The position numbers and the translations under genes were made by a program. A stretch of 64,000 bases of DNA from Luscinia megarhynchos (Eukaryota > Chordata > Aves > Passeriformes > Turdidae), in assembly GCA_034336665.1 (NCBI GenBank), contig CM067568.1, positions 43,194,770 through 43,258,769 on the forward strand. The letters run 5' to 3'. Below are positions 25,741-37,141 of this stretch, piece after piece (positions within the stretch are counted from its first letter, which is position 1; the number at the start of each line of letters is the position of its first letter). The notes below the pieces were generated by a model that saw only the letters and a program-made list of their open reading frames with translations, was not told where the DNA came from and ran no database searches.

Positions 25741-26768
25741 TGGTGTAGTGGATTACCCCTGACTGGGTGCCAGGTGCTCACAAAGCCTCTTTGTCACTCA
25801 TCTCCTCAGTTGCATAGAGGAGGAAAAATACAATGAAAAGCTCACAGGTTGAGATAAGAACAGGAAAAGGTCACTCACAGATTACCACCATGAGCAAAAC
25901 ACACTTGGAGAAATTAACTGAACTTATTACTAATTAAATCAGAGCAGGATAACTAAAAAATTTAAAAACTCAAATCTTAAAACACCTTCCCCCAACTCCT
26001 CTCTCTTCCCAAGCCTAATTTTATTCCCAGTACTGTCCCTCCTCCCTACAGCTGCTCGGTGAGAAGGGGAATGGGGGCTGTGATCACCTCATCACACATT
26101 GTCTCTGCCACTCCTCACACTCTTCCCTCACTCCAACATGAGTCCTTCTCACAGGCTTTGGTTCTCCACAAGCTGCTCCAGTGTGGATCCCTTCCATGGG
26201 GTGCAGTTCTTCTGGAGCAGGATGCTCCAACGTGGGTCCCCTGCAGGATCACAAGTCCCACCAGCCGTCCTGTTCCAGCATGGGATCCTCTCTCCCTAGG
26301 GTGACAGGTCCTGCCAGGAGCTTCTCCAGTCTGTAGAATCATGGAATCACAGCCTCCTTTGGCCATTCCCTGCTCCAGGGTTGGGTCTGCAGTGTGGGCT
26401 GCAGGTGGATCTCTGCTCCACCACGGATCCCCACGGGCTGCAGGGGCACAGCTGCCTCACCGTGCTTCCCACAGGCTACAAGGGAATCTTTGCTCCAGTG
26501 CTCCTCTGCTTCTCCACTGCCCTTGGTGTCTGCAGAGCTGCTTCTGTCAGATATTCTCCCTTCTTTGGCTACAGTTACTCTGGGTTTTTTCCTCTTCTGA
26601 AGTTTGTTATCCCAGAAGCCACCAGCATCATCACAGATGGGCTTAATCTTGGCCAGCCCATCTGGCATTGACTCTGTCAGTCATAGGGGAAGCTTTTGAC
26701 AGCTTTCTCACAGAAGCCACACCTGTAGCCCCTCTGCTACCAAAAACTCACCACACAAGCCTAATAAA
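25741..26768 (-). mobile_element. Old passerine LTR (solo-LTR-like), about 1.03 kb
   Basis: From memory this matches, end to end, an LTR family very common in songbird genomes. On the plus strand it opens TGGTGTAGTGGATT, continues through a 'gactgggtgccaggtgctc' block and 'caaatcttaaaacacc', a GC-richer centre, 'cacagaagccacacctgtagcc', and closes near 'accaaaaactcaccacacaagc'. On the element's own (minus) strand the order is U3 to R/U5, starting at 26768; the usual TG start has decayed to TT. The promoter-equivalent AT stretch reads GATAACAAACTTC near 26607, so the TATA box looks lost. No gag, pol or env is adjacent. No clear target-site duplication survives. I cannot give a database family name. 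Open frames on both strands within it are element-derived. Confidence 0.85.
26130..26450 (-). repeat. About 49-bp periodic internal repeat inside the LTR
   Basis: Degenerate copies of a CTCCAnnnTGG-like core start at 26130, 26174, 26224, 26272, 26321, 26372 and 26415. The spacings are 44, 50, 48, 49, 51 and 43 bases. Each is followed by a 'gg-tcc/ctgcagg' type segment. This accounts for the GC-rich centre and for overlapping open frames in this part of the LTR. Confidence 0.7.
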
Positions 26769-27170
26769 TTTAGTTTACATAGATGACTTCAAAATTAGTT
26801 GTGCACTATCTGTAGACCAAATACTCTATATTATAAATATATATAAATAATTCCTTTAGTTATGGGGAACTGCAAAAAACATCTTGAGATGAGTCACAGC
26901 AGTCATTGCTTTCTGACCTGTGGGCTTTATTGCATTTGATCTCTGCAGACATTTTTCTGCAACAGTCACCATGGTTATTGCTGGGATTAAGTAGAGGATC
27001 GGGCATTCAGAAATTCAATACGTGTTTTGTAACACCTGAGTCGCAGATTTTCAATCATTCCTGATGTCTGGCATGTCAGTGTCTCAAGGTCAAATTCTAT
27101 TCTCCATTACACCAAAGCCAATCAAGAGTTGATCAGAGTCAGTGAGAGCTGAAGCAGAGCATGTTAGTGG
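26769..27170. other. Unique spacer between LTR and microsatellite, no gene recognised
   Basis: About 400 bases of ordinary AT-rich sequence. An interval of TA-rich sequence lies at 26828-26850. Nothing else was recognised. Confidence 0.7.
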
Positions 27171-27468
27171 AAGAGAAGAGAAGAGAAGAGAAGAGGAAGA
27201 GAAGAGAAGAGAAGAGAAGAGAAGAGAAGAGAAGAGAAGAGAAGAAGAGAAGAGAAGAGAAGAGAAGAGAAGAGAAGAGAAGAGAAGAGAAGAGAAGAGA
27301 AGAGAAGAGAAGAGAAGAGAAGAGAAGAGAAGAGAAGAGAAGAGAAGAGAAGAGAAGAGAAGAGAAGAGAAGAGAAGAGAAGAGAAGAGAAGAGAAGAGA
27401 AGAGAAGAGAAGAGAAGAGAAGAGAAGAGAAGAGAAGAGAAGAGAAGAGAAGAGAAGAGAAGAGAGAA
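27171..27468. repeat. (AGAGA)n pentanucleotide microsatellite, about 298 bp
   Basis: About 60 units of a pure-purine pentamer (AGAGA/GAGAA) are present. The array is broken by two indels near 27195 (aagaggaagag) and 27243 (gaagaagag), and roughly the last 220 bp is uninterrupted. The unit is a mirror repeat, so the tract can in principle adopt intramolecular triplex (H-DNA). Because the unit contains no stop codon in any frame, it produces artefactual long open frames on both strands: Glu-Lys-Arg-Arg-rich on plus, Leu-Phe-Ser-rich on minus. These are not genes. Confidence 0.97.
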
Positions 27469-27549
27469 TTCTCCCTGATGCCATTAGCGAAAAGGCTCGT
27501 TTTTCTTCTATTTTGAGCCGGATGGAAAAGTTCATTATGCTTTACATCC

Positions 27550-27573
27550 TTTTTTTTTTTTTTTTTTTTTTTT
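27550..27573. repeat. Poly(T) run, 24 bases
   Basis: Twenty-four consecutive T lie about 80 bp after the purine array. No retroposon body was recognised on the minus strand. Confidence 0.9.
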
Positions 27574-29814
27574 CCTTCCCTAGCAGAAAGTTGTATGTTG
27601 GAATGATAGCTGAGTCAAAGAAGGAAAGGGAGTTTAAAGGGTGGCAGATGAGGCTATGAGGGACTGTCATTCGCTTTGTCAACCTGTCTGAGTACTAACT
27701 GCTGTGGATGAGCTCGGTTGGAGGATATATTTTGCTGATAGAATTCCAATGCAAAGATACCAGAAAGAGGGAAAAATGCTCCAAATTGTGGGCAGTTTAG
27801 AAAGTCTCTCAGGAATTTCTGTTAAATCTGAAGCTGACTTCTAAATATCTCACATCCCGACTAACCCAAGAGTTAGATCTCAAATATTACAGAGCTCTTT
27901 TTGTTCTTTTGTATTCTCTAGTACCATAAACCCATCATCTTAAATCAATGAGCTTAGTAGTAGGATAAAGTCTACTCACTCCAAATTTAAAGGGCAAGTT
28001 CTGAAGCAATGGCTAATTTTCCAGGCATCTGAAGGAGGCAGCTTGCTGGGTCATCAGGTCTCACTGCCAAGAACAGCAACAGATGTGAAGAGAATAATGA
28101 TCCATGCAGATCTTTCCCAGAAAAAATACAGCTCAAGTAGCTCTACCATTAAACTGTCCAGCTCATTCAGTTTTCTGTGGGTTACTCAACAAACTGTTTC
28201 AAGTGTTGATATACCAGATATAGTCAGTGTTTCATAAGCAGGCATTTTACATATTATTTTAGCAACATAATTATTAAAACAAAGTTTTCTCCCTCTAAGA
28301 GTGATACTGTACTAAGCCTGCTTGGGCTTTGTCAATCTTACATCACTGCAGTTCACAAAGAAATTTTTCTTTTAATTGTGCTTTATTTTTAGTGGGAAAG
28401 AAATGTTAGATAAAGTAACTACAGAAGAAAACTGATTAAATAGAATTCTGATCATTTAGTCTCCATACAAAGGTGCTCATATTGTACCCTGCTTTTCTCT
28501 TTAGTCTCTTATGAAGGTAACACGTCTTTATAAATTTATATCTAGGTCTGCAGCAGCTAGTGAACAGGAAAATAATATATTCATTCTTATAGAACGATAG
28601 TACAGTGGAAAAGTCAGGATACAGAAGACCTGGAGTGTGACCATCTGTCTTGAGGAAGATTGGCCTTCTAAACCTGTAAGTGATGCATTCCTGGGATGTC
28701 ATCATGGATTTGTCTTTCAAAATTTAAAACTTCCAGGCATTTTGACAAATGCTTAACATAAACTGTCTGAACCTAGAAAAATTGCTCTGCAGGAATTTTG
28801 AACAGCAATATCTTCACAAAGCCTGGAAAGCTTTTTAATTTTGTATATGTTCTTCCAATTGCTTTGATAGATTAATTAATATGTTACACAGGAATAGTGC
28901 GGAACAGGAATTATGAAATACTGCATTACTTTTCAAACATACCTTTTCTCCTATGGTATTTGAAGAGTTGCAGGTCAACTGGTGAGGACAATTTAATTGA
29001 TCCATTCTTCTTGGAAACGATCACCACAAGAGCAATAAAGGAAGTATTCTTGCAAATGCAGTTTGTGTAGCATATTGTTTACTGTATATCTTTATGATTA
29101 TTCCCTTTGCATAAAAAAGGACCATCTATGGGCATTGTAGATGGCTTGTATTACCAGCTAAATAAAAAAATTAATACAACAGTTCAAAATTCTAAGTCAA
29201 ATTTGAACCCACGAAGGGTGGATAAAATTGCCCATGATACAATAACAAAATCTCCTAGATTCAAAGTTTAGGGTTTTTTACTTCCCAGCAAGTGATTTAA
29301 ATATTATATTATTATATCATGACACCTTCGTTTAGGATTCTAAAATGCACATTTTATTGATTTCAGCCTTTTAAGGGGTCTTCCACCATTTACAACACAA
29401 AATGCAACCATCTTCCATTGAAATGTTCATAAACATATTTCAGTTTTATGTAGTGTAATTTGAACTAGAAAGAACTGAGGAATGATCAGTGAGCTCCAGT
29501 GGCTATTTGTGGCTGTAATAAAGCCACTCTAATATTGCACAGTTGTACAATGCATCACGTAATATAAATGTGATCACCTAACTCTGAAAGAACACACCAG
29601 CAAGATTAACACTTTAGGGAAGGGCAGGGAAAATTATTAGATTCAAGGGACACTACTCATGTAGGGAGTTTTCTATGCAAACAGATTAAAACCAAGGCAT
29701 CCTCAGAGGGAAATAACTTTGTACATGAGGAAACATTGTGTAGTGCTTAAAATTAAAAGAGCTACTGCTGTAGAACAGAGCTCAGAGCTCCTTTTCATAT
29801 GAAAGGACTAAAGT
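27574..29814. other. Unique sequence, no gene recognised
   Basis: Nothing gene-like is recognised; the longest open frame is 94 codons (28436-28720, minus) with no domain. Confidence 0.7.
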
Positions 29815-29866
29815 GATGGTTTTCCTGCTTCAAATGATGGTTTTCCTGCTTCAAATGATGGTACTT
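29815..29866. repeat. Tandem duplication, 21-bp unit x2 plus partial third
   Basis: The 21-base unit gatggttttcctgcttcaaat (read as gatggttttcc + tgcttcaaat) is repeated exactly at 29815-29835 and 29836-29856. It is followed by a partial copy (gatggtactt). Identity of the copies indicates a recent event. Confidence 0.9.
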
Positions 29867-32780
29867 AGTTCCTTCACTGTTTTTATTCACAGGAAATTGT
29901 GAGTGACATGAGTGCAAAGGATATATCTTCTCTGGCTACACTGAGGTGATGCAACAAAATGGTCCATTTTTGTCCTAGACGAGTGAAGTTGAAAGTGATT
30001 TACTTCTATTTTTGTTGTGAGTGTTGCTCAATCAATTTTCTCCAAGACTGTAGGCCTTCTAGTAGGTGGAAATCTTTCTTTAGAGAGAACACTGCTTTGA
30101 CAGCTTGTTTTGTGTCCCTGTGTAATGCAAAGTCTAGTTGGCACATTAAGCAGCAGTGTTGGGAGTTAGATTCTTCAGAAGGAAAACTGCCACCACCTTC
30201 CTCTTAAAAAAGGGTTGTCCTAAGTCAAATGCAAGCAATGACCACGCAGAAGAAGAGACTATTCCAACACCAAGATAACACAAAAGAACTTTTGACTTTT
30301 TTTTGAGCAAAGCTTATGTAAAGCCAAAACTTTTTATGCTTTAATCCAGTATTTTGCTCTATTTTAATTGGGGAATTAGCATTATTACGATATGTTCCTT
30401 GACTCTGATGTTAATTACTCTCTGAGGAACTTGTGAAAATTTTCCATGGAAAGTCATTTCATTTCTTATAAAATCACCTTCCATGGAATGGCTTGGATCA
30501 TGTGAAGGTAAAAATTAATTCATAGGTTATACACATCCTGAGACAGAATTTTTATAAAAGCTTTCCTGCGAAGTTTTCAATGATAGCTTGTTGTGGAACG
30601 AAACAGTGTTTATTTTCTGATACTATTTTCCTGTATTATAAGCATTAGCCACATAATTCTATCTGTGAAATAAAAAATAGATTTTTATTCATGTATACAA
30701 CAATTTGCATTTAAAATTAATCTTGTGTATCACCCCTACAGAGATTTTTGTCCAAGCATATGAACCTTATCATCTCAACAGCTTTATAGTATCAAAATAT
30801 TTATGTGCATTGTGCAATGCAATGCTTCAATGAGATATTATATTAATGTAGTTTTATGGAAAGGTTTCTGCTGGATGTGTTTCTCCATTATAACTTCGGA
30901 TTGTCCTGCAAATATAACTATTTCCACAATATTTTTCTCAAGAAAACACATTTAAGTAGAAATTCTTGTCAAAGCAGAAACTGTGAAGCTGTTCCTTTGC
31001 ACTCTGCTCTTCAAAGTACACAGAGGCATTCACAAATGTACGTGGAAAGGCACCTATATTTCTCTCCTATAAATGCCATCTACTAGCTATGGGATTCACC
31101 TTTTCTTACAGGCAATTATTTAGATCTCAAATTCATCCTCAAGTAGAAGATATGCTATGTGAATATTCTGAGTTGTCTAATATTTCATGAACCTTCCTTC
31201 ATTTTTTCTTCCTCCTCTTTGCCTCCACCATCCTAAAAATCCCATACTAAGAAAAGAAACATTCACTGAAGAACTTGTTTGAAAATTGTGCTTTATTTGG
31301 ATGTATAGATGAGAAACAGTTGAGAAACCTTATTATTATTGAAGAATAAAAGACTGCAGATTGCTGTAGTTGTTGTGGTTGCACAAGTTCTCTTGTGCTT
31401 TCTCCTGAGCATACAAGCCAGATGAGGTCTGTGTGCATATATTTCTAGGGGTTATCAAGTAATAACAAAGCCCAGAGGCACTTAAAACAATTTCAGTGGA
31501 AGGGTGTGCTTAAAACATTGCTAAGGAAAGGCAATCAACTTCATATGGAGTGAAAGTCTCCAGCCTCCATTCCACCTTACTGAATGAATGAAATAGATCA
31601 ACTTTTAGAACTCCAGAATAAAAATAATTTCTGTGTTACACATTGTGAAAATGGAAGACCTGGATATTAGGATTGAATATTCTAACATAAATCACATAAG
31701 TTCTTACAACTGCTTCATTCTCTACATTTTCTGTAGACATTGTGAGGCTGATTGGTTTAGGTTTTTTTGTGTTGTGTTGCTCTAGAGGCAAAAAGTCTTT
31801 TTACTGAAAAGGGAGAATTAATTTTCTCTCCTAAACCAGTTGTCTCATTGCACAATCCTACCAACAGAGGAATCAAATTCTGAAAAATATAAATTCATAA
31901 GGACTACAATAGTAAATATCCTGAGCCATGCTGCTGCTGCTCCTCTAGGCTCCACCTTTTTGGCTCTTTTGCAGTGTCATTTGTGTTCATGTACAAGATC
32001 ACATGAATAGGATTCAGTAAATCCCACATTGCTCACTGTGTGAGTCTTAAAAACCCATTCTTATTTCCTGTGGAGCATTTATGAGTTCACACCTGCTAAG
32101 TGGAGACTATTCTTAGATTCAGTTCTGGCAAATAACCCCTGCAGCTACATAGCCCATTTGAAGAATAAGAGAAACCTAATTAATAAAATATGATTAATAA
32201 CTGTAATCTGCTCTTCTTCCAAGTCCCACTGAAAATTAGAATTCTAGCTATAGCTTTCATACATCATAATTTCTACTCAGCAGCACTGGAATCATTTCAC
32301 TCAGTTTGATTTCATTCTCCTTAAGGTAAACTATCCATGTCCCTTTGAAGTTTTCTCTGGAGGAAGCTGAAAATTTGTGGTCCATTTGACAGCTGATAGA
32401 ATACATCTATGCTACCAAGACCTCAAAATGCAGTGCTGGTCACACTGTGAAAGCAAAAGTGAGATTTGTAGGTATCCTGTGTTGGAGGAGGTCCTCTCTT
32501 TGTCTCCACACCCTGCTGTGGTTTTATTGCTTTAGTCCAAGCCAGCAAAGAAGTTGTTTTAGAAAATCAAAAAGCCACATCTGCACCTCCACATCCATCT
32601 GGTTTTGAGAGGTACCAGTACCAACCTGAAGTATCTTGGTGGTTAAAGTATGGCCCCAAGTTGTGGGAGCCCTGGGCAAGCTGGTCAGGAAGGACTGCAG
32701 CTTCAGCTCCCCGCAGCCAGGAGGAATCCCCTGACTGCTGCCACCATCAGCTCCACCCAGTCAGAAAGTGCAATTGCTGT
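29867..32780. other. AT-rich unique sequence, no gene recognised
   Basis: No gene is recognised. Two short palindromes with the core TTCCATGGAA lie at 30441-30452 and 30479-30488. A somewhat GC-richer patch occurs at about 32650-32760. Open frames reach at most 82 codons. Confidence 0.65.
30441..30488. repeat. Paired TTCCATGGAA palindromes
   Basis: TTTCCATGGAAA (30441-30452, perfect 12-bp palindrome) and TTCCATGGAA (30479-30488, perfect 10-bp palindrome) lie 26 bases apart. Both contain GGAA/TTCC, and the second continues into GGAATGG, which resembles a TEAD-type site. The palindromes are observed; any binding role is a guess. Confidence 0.6.
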
Positions 32781-32930
32781 CAAATAAAATTTCTGGTTGC
32801 TGAGAAGCACTACACACACAGTCCTCTTTCCCAGGTTACACAATTTAAGAGCGGTTCTAGAGTTAAACAGAGGTTTTATTAGTCGCTTCAAATACGCACT
32901 TAGCTGGATGTTTTACACTCTCCCGCACAC
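32781..32930 (-). other. CpG-bearing patch, possible old LTR polyadenylation segment
   Basis: Four CpGs fall within about 80 bases (near 32851, 32884, 32894 and 32923) in a window that is otherwise CpG-poor. On the minus strand an AATAAAACC motif (plus 32872-32880) follows 'gaagcgactaat', resembling the R/U5 region of a retroviral LTR. No ends or target-site duplication could be defined, so the assignment is tentative. Confidence 0.25.
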
Positions 32931-35386
32931 CTCTGTTCTTGGAAGGGGAAAAATCAGTCCTGTGCTTTGTGTGGATGCACTTCATAGAAACTGAGGAGTA
33001 GGGGAAAAGAGCTTCTGACAAACTGGAATGGAGATAATCATGTTTTGTTAGTCTCTGAACCTAGGGAAATTAATGTAGTTTGGAAGGGCAGAGAGCATTG
33101 ATTTCCAAACGATCTATTTTTCCAAGTCTTATCCTCTATTCTTAGAAAAGGTATTGAGTGGTCTCTGGTATTTTATAAAATTAAAGTTATTTTACATTTA
33201 GATCCTGAGATTTCATTTTAATCCACTTTATTTCGAGAAGCGTAAAAGAGCTGTTCAATTTTGCATCTTATATTAACTTTCTTTAACCTGGAAAAATATC
33301 TTCATTAAAATAAATCCTTCTCTTATTATTCATTCTCTATATTATCTGTCAGTGACTGACCCTCTTGGGTAGTGTCTAATGAAGTGAAAGTTGCTGTTTC
33401 CTTCTTTTTCATAGAATTAATTGGTTTCTCAAAGTTCCAAGAGATCTGACCTACTGTTTGCCCCCTTTCAAGTGAATTTAACACATTGTAGTCATTCCAA
33501 CAATGGACAAATAAAGTTATCTTAGATTCATTAAAATAGGTGATAAACTAACTAATTCATTCTCATATTTAAGAAAGTACAAAAGAACACTTCACACTTT
33601 TATTATTATTTTATTTCACTTGTTGAATATCTTTCAAGGGTTGTAAGAGGATATTTTATCAGTATCCTGTAGGAGAGATTTTGATTGGTTATTTGCAATT
33701 AAGAAAAGTAAGAATCTGAATAGGCAAAGAAATGTAATCAAAAAAAAATTTGAAGATAAAGTGACTGAGATGAAAGTATACTTCTGGTAACATGATCATT
33801 GATATTTTTAGAGAAAAAATAGTCAAATTTTCTTATATTTTGTAATATTTACTAACATACATATATAAATTATTTACCACATACATACAGGATACAGGAT
33901 GATACTAAGTCATTAGGAATTTTTTAATACTAACACACTTCAAATAGAATCAGGAATCTATTTAGCTAAACTTAATTCTCATAAATTCTTATGTTCTTTA
34001 TTTCAAAACAAGGAAAGGATGTTTAAGATCTGGCTACATTTGTTTCTCTGAAGTATGCCTGCATTTTGTTATATAATTCTTGAGGTTTGTCCAACAACTT
34101 TATTATGCTAAAAATAATGAACTTTTGAAAACTTTCATAAAACTTCCTGAAGATGCTGTCTACCTTTTCTGATGAATTAAGAAATTCCAAATGAATAATT
34201 TTATATCTCTCTCATCCTTAATTTTTATACTGTTTTGATATTATTTAAAAATAATAATTATTGTATCCAAGTTATTCAGGATAGTGCATAAAAATAACCA
34301 GTTTTTCAAAGTTCCCACTGGAACTCTGATCTTCAGAGAAGTACTTTTCTTCCTGCTCGTTCCCTGGAGGAGGCAGTGGAATGATATGATAAGGACAGGA
34401 AAGCCATGATCCTGCTCAAAGGCTTCCCCCACTATATATTAGAACTTGTTTCATCTACAGGCCTTTCAAAAGCTGTATTAGGTGTCATAAGGGAAAAAAT
34501 TGCATTTTCTGCATCCTGTTTTACCCATTTTTCTTAAGCTCTGTCAGTTGAATAAACTAAAGCTAGTGCGACACTTTAATCTCAATCAGATTTTGAATGT
34601 CAAATGACCTGCTTAAAAAAACTTCAAAGCAATTATTATTGAAAAATCTACTAATATTAAGAATAGGGTGAGACTTTACTAACATATTGTAATCTTCATC
34701 TGACCTTTTTAGTTATTTTTGATTTTTCTTCTAAAAACATCTAGGCAGATATGGCAGTATTTTTAAATTCAGGTTTTTAGTTTTAAAACTGACATAAAAA
34801 AGATAAAAAAGAGAGCTTTGAGAATTTCCCACTACATTTCTTGCTTCAGTCTTTAATGAAGAGTAAATTTGGTCCTGATTCCTGACTTTTCTTTATCAGC
34901 ACCCTTCACTCCTGATTATTTAATGCCGCTGTGTTTTTTATTCTTTAAAATTGCTCTTTAGCTTCTTAGTCTTGCTTAAATTAATGTCTGATCTAGAGAC
35001 TGCAACTAAGAAGAGATATCAGCTTGCAGAGATATGGTGGCTCCTGTTATATATTACCCTTTCTGTAGAAATTTTATTCCTGAGGACTAGTGCTAGGAAT
35101 TCTGCACTGAATGAAAACTTCTATGAAACTTAGAAAAGATTCATAGCATATAAAATAAGAATTGAGAAAGAAATTGCCTTTGTTTAAAGTATAATCTATT
35201 GTATTTAAAACATTGTCTTTAGAGGATAAAAGAAGAAAAATTATTGTTGCAGTTGGCAGCATATGATAGCACTTTTAATCCTTATGTGCAGTGTAATTTT
35301 TTGCATGCATGTGAATTTCTATGGGGTGATTTTCCAGCTGCAGGTAACTATGTTTAACACATTTTTCCCAGTTATGTAAATTCTCT
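32931..35386. other. AT-rich unique sequence, no gene recognised
   Basis: Nothing recognised. The sequence is strongly AT-rich with no open frame above about 63 codons. Confidence 0.7.
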
Positions 35387-35422
35387 GTCTGATCAACTAA
35401 AATCTTTGTTAGTTGATCAGAC
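35387..35422. repeat. Perfect 14-bp inverted repeat with 8-base loop
   Basis: GTCTGATCAACTAA (35387-35400) and TTAGTTGATCAGAC (35409-35422) are exact reverse complements separated by AATCTTTG. Each arm also contains the 6-bp palindrome TGATCA. The pairing stops immediately outside the arms. No U-run, as for a terminator, and no transposon ends are associated. Confidence 0.9.
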
Positions 35423-36375
35423 CATTCCTTTGCAGTACTTAATTGCAAGAAATTTTCCCTATAATTTTTTTAATTTCTTCCTGATCATCTGAAAGTTGTC
35501 ACCATCCTTTAAAAACCCGAGAGTCAAAATAAGATATTGCATAGTTAGACATTTCTACCTTTCACAAAATTCTCTACACAGAATTAAATCAGTCTCACAC
35601 AGAACCTCCCTGATTTACACAAGATTTGTATTGGCACATTTTAGTTACTGTATTGCTGGGATTTGCAGCTTTCTTGCCAAACAGAGCACAAAATCCATTC
35701 AAGGTGACTTCTTCTTAGGATTGCCATAAGAAATGGATTTACTGGATTTTACCTTTTAGTTATGTGATCTTGCATCAGTTATGTAATAATCCACTTTGAC
35801 TTGGATATTTGTATTATATTGACTGTCTTTCTGCCCTTATTTTTCACCTCAGAGAGTCTGTATTGTTTCAGTTGTATACATGTTCTAGTCCTACTGTAAC
35901 ATAAGTTTAGGAAAAAAACCTCTATACTAAATTGAGTTCCAAAATTACAGTAAAAACCAATTATTTTCATAATTTAAACTTGTAACCCAGTACAGTATGA
36001 AATCAGAACTGCTGAATTCCTTAGAAAACCCATGTTGATTATCATTAATTATGATACTATGCTTTATTATATTGCATTTTTAAATGTTTTTATCTTGAAT
36101 TCTATTTCTGGCCAGCCCTGTGAGTACTCAGACTGGTCAGATTCTGTCTTCTTCATCCCAAGATTAGATTGAGAAAATCACTTTGCATGTTCTGGAAGGC
36201 TTGCATAAAACAAACAGTAAATGCAGCTAGTTTGGAGTGACTGTGCTGTGCATCAATAAACCCTGCAAGTTAGGCACAGCCCTGATGAGTCAAACTGTAC
36301 CTCTGGTAGGTATTTGAAGTTGCCTTAGTTAACTAGAACACTAATACTACTAATAATCTTTACATGACTAAAAGT
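35423..36375. other. AT-rich unique sequence, no gene recognised
   Basis: Nothing recognised; open frames reach at most 77 codons. Confidence 0.7.
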
Positions 36376-36471
36376 AGAAACAAAAGAAACAAAGAAACAC
36401 CAAAATAAAACAAATAAAAAACAAAACAAAAAAAAAAAAAAAAAAAAAACCCCAAAAACCCCAAAAAACTT
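36376..36471. repeat. A-rich low-complexity tract with 23-base A-run
   Basis: AAAC/AAAG-type simple sequence leads into 23 consecutive A (36428-36450), then two CCCC blocks separated by A-runs. The CCCCAAAA-like end has only two units and is not a telomeric array. Confidence 0.85.
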
Positions 36472-37096
36472 TGTAATTATATTTCTGTCCTGAAATATTA
36501 ATATGCAGCACTATTAGCACTTTAGCTTCTGTCTGTAATAAAGGTCTACTCTATTTCTAAGTGGCCTCTTGTTATTTTTTTCTTTGCTGTCCTCTGAATG
36601 ACCATGCAGAGGGTTTTTTTCTATTGGATTCTACTATCTTTACTTATTTTATCTTTCCATATAAGCTTGATCAACTTTTTTCATTATCCTATGTAACCCA
36701 TGTATCCCATGATATTTTTCAACCTGAAGTAATAAATTTTTAATTATGGTATAAAAATATAAAAACATTTGCAGACATCTCTGGGATTTTTTTTTAATAT
36801 AAAATTGGTTCCTTATTTTTCATTGATTCCTTATCCCAATCTGCAGACAGATTGATATAATTAATAATAAGATCCAAGGTAAAATATAAATAGTCAAAAA
36901 AGTACTTAATTACTAGTTACATAGGCTTTTTTTTTTTTCAAATTTTAAATAACATTTTACATTTATTTTCTCTCCTGCTTCTTAATGACCAAAATTCAAC
37001 TGGCAAAATTAATGACTGATCATGTTTCCACATAGGTCAGTACAAAGGGGTAACTCAACTACAGTAACAAAATTAGAACAAAAAAATGTGAAAGAA
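36472..37096. other. AT-rich unique sequence, no gene recognised
   Basis: Nothing recognised. Confidence 0.7.
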
Positions 37097-37141
37097 TTTT
37101 TTGTACTAACTAGGTTATGAGGCTTTTTTATACTAACTAGG
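37097..37141. repeat. Direct duplication, about 27-bp unit x2
   Basis: TTTTTTGTACTAACTAGG (37097-37114) and TTTTTTATACTAACTAGG (37124-37141) differ by one base and are offset by 27 bases. This is a small tandem duplication. The TACTAAC core happens to match the optimal branch-point word, but no exon follows. Confidence 0.8.

Noticed and set aside
26059..26671. Cluster of overlapping open frames (66-109 codons) on both strands
   Set aside because: They fall inside the old LTR, which is GC-richer and therefore stop-poor; no retroviral protein motif is present.
27142..27535. Three open frames of 105-124 codons on both strands over the purine array
   Set aside because: They exist only because the AGAGA/GAGAA unit and its complement lack stop codons; the peptides are pure repeat.
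36451..36466. CCCCAAAAACCCC, reminiscent of ciliate-type telomere repeats
   Set aside because: Only two units at the end of an A-rich tract; vertebrate telomeres are TTAGGG.
37097..37141. TACTAAC as a branch point upstream of an exon
   Set aside because: It occurs as part of a tandem duplication and no acceptor or open exon follows at the right distance.
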